Shown in pieces: positions 1-9,091 of a stretch of DNA of 64,000 nucleotides (its first letter is position 1; each line of letters opens with the position of its first letter). The translations under genes and the position numbers were made by a program. Below the pieces are notes generated by a model. It saw only the letters and a program-made list of their open reading frames with translations, was not told where the DNA came from and did not search any database. Location of the stretch: NCBI RefSeq assembly GCF_012641435.1, contig NZ_JABAIJ010000013.1, positions 100,444-164,443 on the forward strand. Reading direction: 5' to 3'. The DNA is from Rhizobium sp. P38BS-XIX (lineage in GTDB: Bacteria; Pseudomonadota; Alphaproteobacteria; Rhizobiales; Rhizobiaceae).

Positions 1-27
1 TCCGTCGATTTGCAGATAAATCGGCAT
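1..27 (-). CDS. hcp: Hcp (TssD), T6SS tube protein, 5' fragment only
   Basis: Reading the minus strand from 27 gives MPIYLQIDG before the window ends. This is the characteristic N-terminus of rhizobial/agrobacterial Hcp, the hexameric ring protein that stacks into the T6SS inner tube and is secreted. A clear ribosome-binding site (AGGAGAG on the minus strand, about 38-44) lies 11 bases before the ATG. The gene follows clpV by 63 bp on the same strand, as expected for a clpV-hcp unit. Only nine codons are visible, so the identification rests on the start motif and context. Confidence 0.75.
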
Positions 28-90
28 GCTCTCAACTCTCCTGTTGGGATTAAATTCGCCTTGTCGCTGCAAGGCGGTTTACCTTTCCGT

Positions 91-2832
91 CTAATGCCGC
101 ATCCGGACATTGTGTTCGTCCGGGGCTGCTTCATTCGCCGTGCCGCCATTTTCGCGGTCAGCGAATTCCTCTTGGACCTTCGGGCTCTCTTCGACGAGAA
201 ACCGATGGTCTCCAAAACCGATAGTGATGCCGGCAACCTTCTGCCCTGCCGCCACGGCATCGAGAAAGAAGGTCGACAGCTCTGGTAGAAGGTCGCGCCC
301 GATCATGGTCTCGATCGCGCGGGCGCCCATTTCGCTTGCCGTGGCGCGAGCAACCAGCGCGTTACGCGCCTCCGAAGACAGAGCAACCGTCGTGCCGTAA
401 GAGGCGGCGACGCGGTCACGAATCCGGCCGATCTGAATGTCGACAATGCCGCTCAGCGTCTCGCCGTTCAAAGGCATGAAGGGCAGAACCGTTGTGCGTC
501 CGACGAAAGCGGGCTTGAAATTCCTCTGCAATTCGGGGAGCAGCAATGCCTCGAGCGCTTCGCCCTCCGGCATGGTATCGGGATCGGCGGCAAGCGCCGT
601 CAGCAATTCCGAGCCCGTATTGGCCGTCATCACGATAGTCGTATTCTTGAAGTCGATGTCACGGCCTTCGCCATCGCGCAGAGTGCCCTTGTCGAACACC
701 TGGTAAAACACCTCCTGCACACCGGGATGCGCTTTGTCGATTTCGTCCAGAAGCAGGACGCCGTAGGGACGGCGGCGTACGGCCTCGGTCAGCACCCCGC
801 CCTCGCCATAGCCCACGTAACCGGGAGGCGAACCAAGGAGCAGCGAGACCTTATGCTCTTCCTTGAATTCCGACATGTTGATGGTCGTCAGATACTGACT
901 TCCGCCATAGAGGAGATCCGCAAGCGAAAGCGCCGTCTCCGTCTTGCCCGTTCCAGACATACCGACGAGCAGGAAGACAGCCGGCGGACGACGCGGGTCG
1001 GAAAGTCCGGCGCGTGCCGAGCGCATCGCAGCCGCAATCCGGTCGATAGCGCCGTCCTGTCCCAGAACACGCTCCTTCAGCCTCGCGTCCAGGGTTTTGA
1101 CGGTCTGAACCTGGTCCGTCAGCAACTTGCCAACCGGAATGCCGGTCCAGCGCGCGACGATAGCCGCGATGACTTCCTTGTCGACAACACGAGGAACAAG
1201 CGGCATTTCACCGGCGAAATCTGCGAGGTTTCGCTCCGCCTGTGCCAAGGCGGCCTTGATCACCTCCGGCGAAGAACCATGCGGTGGGAAAAGCGCGACG
1301 TTGTCGCCGCGCGGGGCGACCTCGCCCTCCGCGGATCCGTCCTGATCTTTCAGCAAAGCCTCGATGCGGTCGGCTTCGTGCGACAATCGAAGCTCTTCAT
1401 CGAGCTTGGCCTGAAGACGCTCGATCTCAGCTACGACCTCGGCCTTCTCGTTGCCGATGATGACGAGGCGTTCATTGATTTCGGACGTCGGAGGCTCCGC
1501 CGACAACGCTTCGGCCTCGCTCTCGAGCATCGTCTGCTCTTGGCGAAGGCTTGCCAAAGCCTCGGGTACCGTCTGTTTGGCAAGCGCAACGGCGGCGGCG
1601 GCGGTGTCGATTAGGCTTATCGCCTTGTCAGGGAGTTGCCGCGCTGGAATATAGCGGGCCGAAAGCAGGACGGCTGCTGCGAGTGCCTCGTCGCGAATGC
1701 GAACCTTGTGGTGCGCTTTGAAACTGTCGACCACGCCACGCAACATGCGAATGGCCGTCTCTTCATCCGGCTCCAGCACTTGAACGACCTGGAAACGCCG
1801 GGTCAAAGCCGCATCCTTTTCGATGTGGCGCTTGTATTCGCTCCATGTGGTGGCTGCGATCGTCCGCAGTTCGCCGCGCGCAAGCGCCGGCTTCAGGATA
1901 TTGGCGGCATCGCCCTGCCCAGCCTGTCCACCTGCGCCGATCAGACCATGCGCCTCATCAATGAAGAGGATGATTGGCTCGGAAGACGCCTGCACCGCGG
2001 CCACGACGCCATGCAGGCGCCGTTCGAACTCGCCTTTCACGCCCGCTCCGGCCTGGAGCAGACTGAGATCCAGCAAGAGGATACGCACAGGCTTCAGCAT
2101 GTCCGGGACATTGCCGTTGGCGATTTCGAGAGCCAGAGCTTCTGCGACAGCCGTTTTGCCGACGCCAGCCTCGCCCACGAGAATAGGATTGTTCTGACGG
2201 CGACGCATCAGGATATCGATCACCTGGCGCAGTTCCCGATCACGCCCGATGACAGGATCGATGCGACCGAGCTTGGCATCGGCCGTCATATCGCGGGTAT
2301 AGAGACGCAAAAATTCGTTTTCGCCAGCCGAGATTGGTTGGGTTTGCGATGGCATCGCCGCTATATCGGCAGTTGACGACGCTGCACTCAACCGCTTTTC
2401 AAGCGCGTTTCGGTCCAGATCCCGCAGCGAGGGCGCCATCCCACGCGCCATGATTCGCAGCGACTGATCGTCGGTAAGCGCCGTCAGAAGGTCGGCAAGA
2501 GCGATCGTTTTACGACCGCATTGAAGCGATGCAACCAGCCAGGCCTCGCGCATCAGCGCCAGTAGATTTTGAGAGAGAACCAACGCCGAGCCACCATCGC
2601 GCGGCAACTCCGCAATGGCGGTATCAAGCTCGGAACGCAACGCCTGTGAAGATACGTTAAGTTCTTCAAAAAAAGAGCAAACTTCGGATACGTCGAGTAG
2701 AACGCGTAGCCAGTTTGCGACATCCACGGTAGCATGCCGTTCGCGCGCAGCAAGCGACGCCGCAGCCTCAAGACCGACACGCAATTCGGGCTCAAGCGTT
2801 CTGATCAGACGATTGAGATCGATGTTAGACAC
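91..2832 (-). CDS. clpV: ClpV (TssH), T6SS sheath-recycling AAA+ ATPase
   Basis: This 913-aa Hsp100/ClpB-type ATPase disassembles the contracted TssB/TssC sheath in the cytoplasm so that it can be reused. The order is an N-terminal Clp_N region (about 1-150), AAA+ domain 1 with Walker A GEAGVGKT (about 218) and Walker B LFIDEAHG, a coiled middle region rich in E/L/A (about 430-530), and AAA+ domain 2 with Walker A GMSGTGKT (about 622) and LLLDEIDKAHP. The acidic C-terminal tail is typical of ClpV. The start is GTG with a strong AAGGAGGAG site 8 bases upstream. It is divergent from the tss operon and is followed by hcp. Both ATPase sites look intact. Confidence 0.97.
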   Translation of the reverse strand: MSNIDLNRLIRTLEPELRVGLEAAASLAARERHATVDVANWLRVLLDVSEVCSFFEELNVSSQALRSELDTAIAELPRDGGSALVLSQNLLALMREAWLVASLQCGRKTIALADLLTALTDDQSLRIMARGMAPSLRDLDRNALEKRLSAASSTADIAAMPSQTQPISAGENEFLRLYTRDMTADAKLGRIDPVIGRDRELRQVIDILMRRRQNNPILVGEAGVGKTAVAEALALEIANGNVPDMLKPVRILLLDLSLLQAGAGVKGEFERRLHGVVAAVQASSEPIILFIDEAHGLIGAGGQAGQGDAANILKPALARGELRTIAATTWSEYKRHIEKDAALTRRFQVVQVLEPDEETAIRMLRGVVDSFKAHHKVRIRDEALAAAVLLSARYIPARQLPDKAISLIDTAAAAVALAKQTVPEALASLRQEQTMLESEAEALSAEPPTSEINERLVIIGNEKAEVVAEIERLQAKLDEELRLSHEADRIEALLKDQDGSAEGEVAPRGDNVALFPPHGSSPEVIKAALAQAERNLADFAGEMPLVPRVVDKEVIAAIVARWTGIPVGKLLTDQVQTVKTLDARLKERVLGQDGAIDRIAAAMRSARAGLSDPRRPPAVFLLVGMSGTGKTETALSLADLLYGGSQYLTTINMSEFKEEHKVSLLLGSPPGYVGYGEGGVLTEAVRRRPYGVLLLDEIDKAHPGVQEVFYQVFDKGTLRDGEGRDIDFKNTTIVMTANTGSELLTALAADPDTMPEGEALEALLLPELQRNFKPAFVGRTTVLPFMPLNGETLSGIVDIQIGRIRDRVAASYGTTVALSSEARNALVARATASEMGARAIETMIGRDLLPELSTFFLDAVAAGQKVAGITIGFGDHRFLVEESPKVQEEFADRENGGTANEAAPDEHNVRMRH

Positions 2833-3118
2833 GTGGAAATCTCCTCCTTAGGTTTCTAACTAGGTGTATCCTCCATGCCGGTGCAACAACTAGGGCGCTT
2901 ATCGAAATGTGTCCAGACCGCAAACATTAAATTTTTCAGGTCTTACGAAATCGGCGTTGTCACAATTCCGTTGCAGAATATACATGGTTGACAATGGAAT
3001 ATATCGCCATAACTATCTTGCGCCTGAACAATGTAGTTGATTTTTTGGAGTTAAGCCCCTGCTCAATGTCCGTGACATAGAGACTCCACTTGAAGAAAAC
3101 GCGCCATGTGGAGAAAAC
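2833..3118. promoter_or_regulatory. Divergent clpV / tssA promoter region
   Basis: This 286-bp intergenic region is clearly AT-richer than the flanking genes and must hold the start signals of both T6SS arms. On the plus strand TTGACA (2988-2993) is followed after 17 bases by AACTAT (3011-3016), a plausible but weak sigma-70 pair pointing at tssA. A GGAGA ribosome-binding site precedes the tssA ATG. No well-spaced sigma-54 element was found. AT-rich DNA of this kind is the usual target of MucR/Ros repressors in rhizobia, but that is inference here. Confidence 0.4.
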
Positions 3119-4102
3119 ATGCGCGAAAGTACTTCGTTGCGGGAAATATACTATAGAATAAAGGACGCCAGAAACCAGGCCCGCTCTGCAGAACGAGGTA
3201 TATCTCCTGGTGAAAATATTAGCCTTCCACCTGCTTGGTCAGACGTAAGCAATCTGGGATTGCAGATTATTTCTTCAAAAAGTAAGGATCTCGAAGTATT
3301 AGCGTGGCTTGCCGAAGCAGAATTACGCTTACGGGGTTTCGAAGGGTTGAAGGATGTCTACGATGCAATTGCGTCGCTTTTAGACAAGCATTGGGAGAGA
3401 TTTCATTCGGTCGGCGACGACGACATGGAAGAACGCCTGGCTCCTCTTTCAGGCCTGAATGGCGTGGGCGGCGAAGGCACGATCATCCAGGCTATCCGGC
3501 TTTCACCACTCGTTCCCGGCATGAAATTCGGCCAGTTATCCCTTTGGGATTTCCAGCTTTCACAGCGTCCGAATGAGACAAGACGGCGCGATGAACTGAA
3601 CCAGGCCATCGCCGAGACCGGCACGGCTGCGATGAGCGCGCATCTCGACCATCTCAACGGCTGCATTGCGGCTTTCGACCGGCTCGTGGCGATCCTGAAC
3701 GAGCGCTGCGGGGCTATGGCGCCACCGAGTTCCAACACGCACAACGTCCTTCATGAAGCAGCCTCTGCACTGCGTTCGCTTGCAGGTATCGAGGCTCAAA
3801 CGTCCGAAGGGCCTACGGAGGCACCGACAGGCTCGGAAGAGACTTCGCAGCCCCGCGTGAAGACCGTAACTGCCGAGACGATCAATTCGCGTGAGGAGGC
3901 ATTTGAACTTTTGCTGACCGTTGCGCGCTATTTCCGCCGGACCGAGCCGCACTCGCCGATGTCGATGTCCATCGAGACGATGGTGCGGCGTGGACGCATG
4001 GATTTTTCGGAGCTGCTGGCGGAATTGCTGCCTGAGCAACAGACGCGAAATGCCGTGCTGACGGCGGCTGGGATCCAGCTCAAATCGAACAAGAGCGGGT
4101 GA
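3119..4102 (+). CDS. tssA: TssA (ImpA), T6SS baseplate/cap protein
   Basis: The 327-aa product has an N-terminal ImpA-N-type region (about 25-140, including the LxxLxxH and YLWP-like stretch around 'KHWERFHSVG') and a C-terminal helical part ending in an RRGRMDFSELLAELLPEQQ segment typical of TssA. TssA primes sheath polymerisation at the baseplate/membrane complex. It is the first gene of the operon and starts at the ATG behind GGAGA. The first 70 codons use many AT-rich codons (ATA, TTA, AGA) that are rare in the rest of the operon. There is a 107-bp gap to tssB. Confidence 0.92.
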   Translation: MRESTSLREIYYRIKDARNQARSAERGISPGENISLPPAWSDVSNLGLQIISSKSKDLEVLAWLAEAELRLRGFEGLKDVYDAIASLLDKHWERFHSVGDDDMEERLAPLSGLNGVGGEGTIIQAIRLSPLVPGMKFGQLSLWDFQLSQRPNETRRRDELNQAIAETGTAAMSAHLDHLNGCIAAFDRLVAILNERCGAMAPPSSNTHNVLHEAASALRSLAGIEAQTSEGPTEAPTGSEETSQPRVKTVTAETINSREEAFELLLTVARYFRRTEPHSPMSMSIETMVRRGRMDFSELLAELLPEQQTRNAVLTAAGIQLKSNKSG

Positions 4103-4209
4103 TCGATACAACCGCCTGACTGAACTTTTTGCAACTGGCCCTTTCCAAAATCGGGTTGTGCCACATTTGACAAGGCAAGTTTTGCCGCTTGGGATTGAAG
4201 GAGAAGCTT

Positions 4210-4722
4210 ATGGCTAGTGTTCATGAAAAACTGGAGCGGGTGCGCAAGCCAAGGGTCCACATCAAGTATGAAGTGGAAACCGAAGGCGCGATGGTCGTCA
4301 AGGAATTGCCTTTCGTCGTCGGTGTCCTCGGCGATTTCTCAGGCAATCCGACCCAGCCTCTGAAGCCGTTTGGTGAGCGCAAGTTCGTACAGATCGACCG
4401 CGATAATTTCGACGACGTCATGCGCCGCATGACCCCCGGCTTGAATATTTCGGTTGAGAACACGCTGGAAGGCGATGGCTCGCAGATTCCGGTTTCGCTC
4501 AAATTCGAGAGCATGGACGATTTCGAACCGGGATCGGTCGTCAATCAGGTCCCGGCACTCAAGGCACTCCTCGACGCCCGCAATCAGCTGCGCGATCTCA
4601 TGAGCAAGGCGGACCGTTCGGAAGAGCTGGAGCGCCTACTCGAAGATGTCCTGCAGAACAAGGCGGATCTTTCGAAGCTGATGTCCGAACTCGGTGCCGT
4701 CGAAAAGCCGGCAGCAAGCTGA
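4210..4722 (+). CDS. tssB: TssB (VipA/ImpB), T6SS sheath small subunit
   Basis: The 170-aa product matches TssB throughout: a basic N-terminus, the core ELPFVVGVLGDFSG, the region KFVQIDRDNFDDVM, and a helical C-terminus that interlocks with TssC. TssB and TssC form the contractile sheath around the Hcp tube. I chose the ATG at 4210 because GAAGGAGAAG lies just upstream. A TTG seven codons earlier is in frame but has no such site. A 110-bp gap to tssC contains a small hairpin (4735-4749). Confidence 0.96.
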   Translation: MASVHEKLERVRKPRVHIKYEVETEGAMVVKELPFVVGVLGDFSGNPTQPLKPFGERKFVQIDRDNFDDVMRRMTPGLNISVENTLEGDGSQIPVSLKFESMDDFEPGSVVNQVPALKALLDARNQLRDLMSKADRSEELERLLEDVLQNKADLSKLMSELGAVEKPAAS

Positions 4723-4734
4723 TCGCAATCGGCT

Positions 4735-4749
4735 ATCCGCAACGCGGAT
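4735..4749 (+). other. Short hairpin between tssB and tssC
   Basis: ATCCGC (4735-4740) and GCGGAT (4744-4749) form a perfect 6-bp stem with a 3-nt loop in the 110-bp tssB-tssC gap. It has no T-run, so it is more likely an RNA-stability or processing element than a terminator. Confidence 0.35.
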
Positions 4750-4832
4750 CGCCCAAACCCGTTTCAAGCAGCCGATAGCGGCAAGCGCGCAAGCCTCACC
4801 GATATCGCCGCATTTTCCGTAAGGATCAAAAA

Positions 4833-6311
4833 ATGAGCGCTGAAAGCCAACTGAAAACGAAAGAGGCAGAGTTTGCGCCAGAGGAAGATCTGCTGACCCA
4901 GATCGTTTCCGCCACTCGCCAAACTGAACCGGATCGCGCCCAGGATCTGCTGAGGACGCTGACCGATCAGGCCTTGAAGGGCACTGTCACCTACGACCGC
5001 AATCTGACTGTGACCCTCAACAACGCGATTGCCGAGCTCGATCGGAAGATCTCGCGGCAGCTGGCTACGATCATGCAGTCGCCGGAATTCGCCAAGCTTG
5101 AAGGCAGCTGGCGTGGATTGAACTATCTGGTCAAGAACAGCGAAACCAGCGTCAATCTGAAAATCCGCGTTCTGAACGCGTCCAAGCGCGACGTTTCGAA
5201 GGATCTGGCGAAGGCCGTCGAATTCGATCAGTCGCGGCTCTTCAAGTCGATCTACGAAGACGAATTCGGCACCCCCGGTGGCGAACCCATGGGTGCCATC
5301 ATCGGCGACTATGAATTCGACAATTCCTTCGACGACGTCCAGACCCTGCAGGCCATCTCATCTATTGCCGCAGCAGCCTTCGCGCCGTTCATTTCGGCCG
5401 CAAGCCCTCGCATGTTCGGCTTTGATGATTATCGCGAGCTTGCTCGTCCGCGCGACCTGGAAAAGATTTTCGAGACGGTGGAATACGCCAAGTGGCGCAG
5501 CCTTCGCGACAGCGAAGATTCGCGCTTCGTCACGCTCGCACTTCCGCGCGTTCTCGCCCGCATGCCCTATGGTCCGAAGACCAACCCGATCGATGAGTTC
5601 GGTTTCGACGAAACCCAGCATTCCAAGACGGGCGAACTCGAGCACAATTCCTATTGCTGGATGAATGCATCCTACGTCATGGGAACGCGATTGACCGACG
5701 CCTTCGCCCAGAGTGGTTGGTGCACGGCGATCCGCGGCGCCGAGAACGGCGGCAAGGTTGAAAACCTGCCGATGCACATCTTTCACAGCGATGACGGCGA
5801 TCTCGATCTTAAATGCCCAACGGAAGTCGGCATCACCGACCGCAGAGACGCTGAACTCGGCAAGCTCGGCTTCCTGCCGCTGTGCCACTACAAGAATACC
5901 GACTACGCCGTATTCTTCGGAGCGCAGACCACGCACAAGCCGAAGCTCTATGACAAGCCGGAAGCGACCGCCAATGCCGCGGTTTCCGCCCGTCTGCCCT
6001 ACATGATGGCGACCTCGCGCTTCGCGCACTACCTCAAGGTCATGGGCCGCGACAAGATCGGCTCCTTTATGGAAGCCGAGGACTGCGAAAACTGGCTGAA
6101 CCGCTGGATTTCCAACTATGTCAACGCCAATGACGATGCTGGTGAGGAATCTCGCGCCAAGTATCCGCTGCGCGATGCGAAGGTGACGGTCCAGGAAGTT
6201 CCGGGCAAGCCCGGCTCCTACAACGCCGTCGCCTGGATGCGCCCGTGGCTCCAGATGGAAGAGTTGACCACGTCGCTCCGAATGGTCGCCCGCATCCCGA
6301 GCAAGAACTAG
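4833..6311 (+). CDS. tssC: TssC (VipB/ImpC), T6SS sheath large subunit
   Basis: The 492-aa product is a full-length TssC. Hallmarks are the N-terminal segment with LEGSWRGLNYLV, FDQSRLFKSIYEDEFGTPGGEP, the GAIIGDYEF core, AAAFAPFISAASP, ARMPYG, and a C-terminal ASRFAHYLKVMGRDKIG region that contacts neighbouring sheath subunits and carries the ClpV-accessible parts. AAGGATC stands 7 bases before the ATG. It pairs with TssB to build the cytoplasmic contractile sheath. It is followed by a second TssC-like gene, an arrangement known from rhizobial and Agrobacterium imp clusters. Confidence 0.97.
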   Translation: MSAESQLKTKEAEFAPEEDLLTQIVSATRQTEPDRAQDLLRTLTDQALKGTVTYDRNLTVTLNNAIAELDRKISRQLATIMQSPEFAKLEGSWRGLNYLVKNSETSVNLKIRVLNASKRDVSKDLAKAVEFDQSRLFKSIYEDEFGTPGGEPMGAIIGDYEFDNSFDDVQTLQAISSIAAAAFAPFISAASPRMFGFDDYRELARPRDLEKIFETVEYAKWRSLRDSEDSRFVTLALPRVLARMPYGPKTNPIDEFGFDETQHSKTGELEHNSYCWMNASYVMGTRLTDAFAQSGWCTAIRGAENGGKVENLPMHIFHSDDGDLDLKCPTEVGITDRRDAELGKLGFLPLCHYKNTDYAVFFGAQTTHKPKLYDKPEATANAAVSARLPYMMATSRFAHYLKVMGRDKIGSFMEAEDCENWLNRWISNYVNANDDAGEESRAKYPLRDAKVTVQEVPGKPGSYNAVAWMRPWLQMEELTTSLRMVARIPSKN

Positions 6312-6322
6312 GGAGAGACCGC

Positions 6323-6340
6323 GCGGCGGTCATCCGCCGC
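6323..6340 (+). other. GC-rich hairpin between the two tssC genes
   Basis: GCGGCGG (6323-6329), a TCAT loop and CCGCCGC (6334-6340) form a perfect 7-bp stem. It begins 12 bases after the tssC stop codon, right after an AGGGAGAG sequence and 21 bases before the next start codon. There is no T-run. It could attenuate or stabilise the message between the two sheath genes. Confidence 0.45.
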
Positions 6341-6361
6341 CGCGCGCCTTCAATCAGTCCA

Positions 6362-7765
6362 ATGATCGCGACGACGATGGAATCGAGAGCCTCCTGGCCC
6401 CGTCAGGTGCATCGCGTGATCGCTCTGATCGACGATGCGCTTAACCGGCAAGTCAACGCCATACTGCATCATCCCGAATTCCAGGCGATGGAAGCGCGGT
6501 GGCGCGGCCTCAGCATGCTAGTGCATCATTCCGGGCAATCGGACGAGGTGAAAATAAAGCTTCTCAGCGTCAGCTGGGCGCAGCTTTCGCGGCATCTCGA
6601 GCGCACGACCGACTTCGATCAAAGCCACCTGTTCGAACTCATCTATAGCCGTGAATTCGGGATGCCGGGCGGAGAACCTTTCGGCCTGCTCGTCGGCGAT
6701 TATGAGCTATCGCCGCAGGATCCGAATGGGGGCGACACGATCGGTGCGCTCACGCAGATCGGCATGGCCGCCGCGGCCTCCTTCTGTCCTTTCATTGCAG
6801 CCGCCTCACCGCAGACGATCGGCCTTCAGGACTTCGACGAATTGAACCGCGTCCAGGATTTCTCTTGGCTGGCCTATGATCCCAATCGCATTCGATGGAA
6901 CGGTCTTCGCTCACGCGAAGACTCGCGGTTCCTGGGTCTTGTCGCCCCACGCGTTCTCATGCGCTCGCCTTACGAAGCATTTGCACGCGACCGCGACGAC
7001 CAGTTTCCCTTTCGCGAGAACATCGCCGCCGATGGCAGTTCGTTGCTATGGGGCAACGGCGCCTTTGCCTTTGCACTGATCGTCATCCGCAACTTCGTCG
7101 AATCCGGATGGTTCGCCGATATTCGCGGCGTCACCCAGGATGAAATCGACGGCGGCATGCTGAGCACACAGGAATTGCCGCCCTACGATTTCGGGACAGA
7201 AAGCAACGGTCTTTCACAACAGGCCCCGGTCGAGATCAGGCTGACCAACACTCAGGAACAGCAGCTCTGTGAACTGGGCCTCGTTCCAGTCGCAACCACC
7301 TATCTCTCTTCATCGGTCATATTCAATTCCAATCAGTCGCTGCATGCGCCGCCGCATTATTCGAGCGAACAGGCACGACAGAACGCGCGCATCGCCGCCA
7401 TGCTGCAATACGTGCTCTGCGCCTCCCGCTTCTCGCACTATCTGAAGGTCATCATGCGCGACGATATCGGTCGTTTGGCCGATGCGGGTTCGATCGAGCG
7501 CAAGCTCAACGATTGGCTATCGCGCTACACGCTCGGCAATGACGATGCGGACGTTCCGTTGCGCGTTCGCTTTCCCCTGCGCTCTGCCGGTATCACCGTC
7601 GACGAAATCCCCGGCAAGCCCGGCATTTTTGCCTGCACCGTAAGGCTGCAACCGCATTTCCAGCTCGACGATGTGTCGACGAGCTTCCACCTCGTCGCAG
7701 AGACGGCAAATACGACCCACACGCTATCCCGCTCCGCAAACGCGCCCCAAAGGATGTCTGCATGA
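6362..7765 (+). CDS. Second TssC-like sheath protein (ImpD / TssC40-type)
   Basis: The 467-aa paralogue of the preceding TssC shares the same landmarks: MEARWRGLSMLVHH, FDQSHLFELIYSREFGMPGGEPFGLLVGDYE, AAASFCPFIAAASP, ASRFSHYLKVIMRDDIG and VDEIPGKPG. Clusters of this type carry two TssC proteins, and the shorter one lacks the long N-terminus. I chose the ATG at 6362. It has no good ribosome-binding site, and the only AGGGAG is 46 bases away behind a hairpin. An upstream in-frame start at 6245 would overlap tssC by 67 bp and is unlikely. It overlaps tagJ by 4 bp (ATGA). Confidence 0.88.
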   Translation: MIATTMESRASWPRQVHRVIALIDDALNRQVNAILHHPEFQAMEARWRGLSMLVHHSGQSDEVKIKLLSVSWAQLSRHLERTTDFDQSHLFELIYSREFGMPGGEPFGLLVGDYELSPQDPNGGDTIGALTQIGMAAAASFCPFIAAASPQTIGLQDFDELNRVQDFSWLAYDPNRIRWNGLRSREDSRFLGLVAPRVLMRSPYEAFARDRDDQFPFRENIAADGSSLLWGNGAFAFALIVIRNFVESGWFADIRGVTQDEIDGGMLSTQELPPYDFGTESNGLSQQAPVEIRLTNTQEQQLCELGLVPVATTYLSSSVIFNSNQSLHAPPHYSSEQARQNARIAAMLQYVLCASRFSHYLKVIMRDDIGRLADAGSIERKLNDWLSRYTLGNDDADVPLRVRFPLRSAGITVDEIPGKPGIFACTVRLQPHFQLDDVSTSFHLVAETANTTHTLSRSANAPQRMSA

Positions 7766-8589
7766 CCCTCTCCACCAAGATCGCCGAAGCGCTTCGTGAA
7801 AACGCCCTCGATGAAGCGATCGAGCTGGCGAAATCGCATCTGAAGACAACGCCGGGCGACAAGGATGCAAGACATCTCTTCATCGATCTGCTGATCCTCT
7901 CAGGCGACTATGCGCGCGCCGATGCCCAATGCAATCTGGCCACGACATTCGCTCCTGAGGATACGATGGGCTTCGCCCTGCTGCGCAACCAGTTGCGTGC
8001 CATGGCCGCCCGATCTGCCTGGTTCGATGCGGCAGCCACGCCGGACTTCCCCAACGGCCCGACAGCCCTCGATCAGGCTGCGTTGAAAGTCGCGATTGCC
8101 CATCGCGATGGTTCGAAGGACGCAGCCGACGCTCTTCAATCCCTGGAAGACATCAGGGGCGAACAACCCATGAGCTGGAACGGCCGCCTCGTATCGGACT
8201 TCCGCGATCTCGACGATCGGATTCCACACGCACTTGAAGTGATCATGACGGGTGGTGCCTACCTCTGGATCGACTTCTCCAAGATCACCGCCGTTCGTGT
8301 AGAGCCGATTGCGCGCCCGCGGGATCTCGCTTTTCGGGCAGCCGAGCTGGAACTTGCCGACGGTGCTATTGCTCCGGTTCTCCTGCCTTCGATCTATCAT
8401 GGCACGACTGGCGCAAAGCTGCTGCTTGGCCGCGAAACCGAATGGGTGGATGAACCAACCGGCATCACGACGGGCAGAGGGCAAAAATGCTTCTTGGCCG
8501 GCGATGATCTCGTCTCTTTTCATGACCTGGAGACACTGGAAACAGTAGCAAGCAATGCCGATGAAACGAGGCGTTCGGCTCATGGCTGA
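7762..8589 (+). CDS. tagJ: TagJ (ImpE), T6SS accessory protein
   Basis: The 275-aa product has an N-terminal TPR-like helical region (ALRENALDEAIELAKSHLKTTPGDKDARHLFIDLLILSGDYARA is the TPR-like part) and a C-terminal ImpE-type beta region around YLWIDFSKI, VRVEPIARPRDLAFRAAEL and LLLGRETEW. TagJ binds the sheath protein TssB in some systems and is an accessory, not core, component. The start overlaps the previous stop by 4 bp, and the gene overlaps tssE by 8 bp, so translational coupling is likely. Confidence 0.92.
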   Translation: MTLSTKIAEALRENALDEAIELAKSHLKTTPGDKDARHLFIDLLILSGDYARADAQCNLATTFAPEDTMGFALLRNQLRAMAARSAWFDAAATPDFPNGPTALDQAALKVAIAHRDGSKDAADALQSLEDIRGEQPMSWNGRLVSDFRDLDDRIPHALEVIMTGGAYLWIDFSKITAVRVEPIARPRDLAFRAAELELADGAIAPVLLPSIYHGTTGAKLLLGRETEWVDEPTGITTGRGQKCFLAGDDLVSFHDLETLETVASNADETRRSAHG

Positions 8590-9091
8590 TCCGCTTGAAC
8601 GCTACAGACCTCGGGAACGCATCGTCGCTAGATCGATCATCGATCGGCTGATCGATGAAAACCCAGATCGATTGCAGGACGCTCCACAGACGGCGGCCGA
8701 GCAGTTGCGCGAGCTGCGCGAATGTATCCGCCGCGATCTCGAGGCGTTGCTCAATACGCGCCGCCGCCCAACGGCGCCGCCCTCTATCCATGAGGAGCTT
8801 GGCGATGCGCTTGTATCGTTTGGCGTCGATGGCATGGTGTCGGCAAACCTCGTCACCGACGAAGCGAAAAGCCGGCTCGCGCGATTGGTCGAGCGACGGA
8901 TCGCACTCTTCGAAACGCGGCTCTCCGATGTGCGGGTGAGTATCCTGAAAAGCCGCGGCAATGGCGAGCGCGCATTGCGCATGCGCATTCAGGCGACATT
9001 CCGGGTGCATGAAGGCATGCCGCCGATCAGCTTCGAGTCAACGATCGATCCTTCGACGCAGCGCTTCCTGGTGGAGGCCGGCAATGGCTGA
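8582..9091 (+). CDS. tssE: TssE (ImpF), gp25-like T6SS baseplate protein
   Basis: The 169-aa product is homologous to phage T4 gp25, with an N-terminal 'LERYRPRERI' segment, the conserved ECIRRDLEALLNTR stretch (the EIRRDLxxLLNTR family signature) and a C-terminal beta domain ending FESTIDPSTQRFLVE. It is part of the baseplate wedge from which the sheath polymerises. I placed the start at the ATG at 8582, preceded by GAGGCG and overlapping the tagJ stop. An ATG 9 codons earlier is also in frame. It overlaps tssF by 8 bp. Confidence 0.93.
   Translation: MADPLERYRPRERIVARSIIDRLIDENPDRLQDAPQTAAEQLRELRECIRRDLEALLNTRRRPTAPPSIHEELGDALVSFGVDGMVSANLVTDEAKSRLARLVERRIALFETRLSDVRVSILKSRGNGERALRMRIQATFRVHEGMPPISFESTIDPSTQRFLVEAGNG

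Noticed and set aside
2955..2980. Sigma-54-like promoter (TGTCAC...TTGCA) upstream of tssA
   Set aside because: Spacing between the two elements is 7 instead of 5 bases, and the first lacks the GG core.
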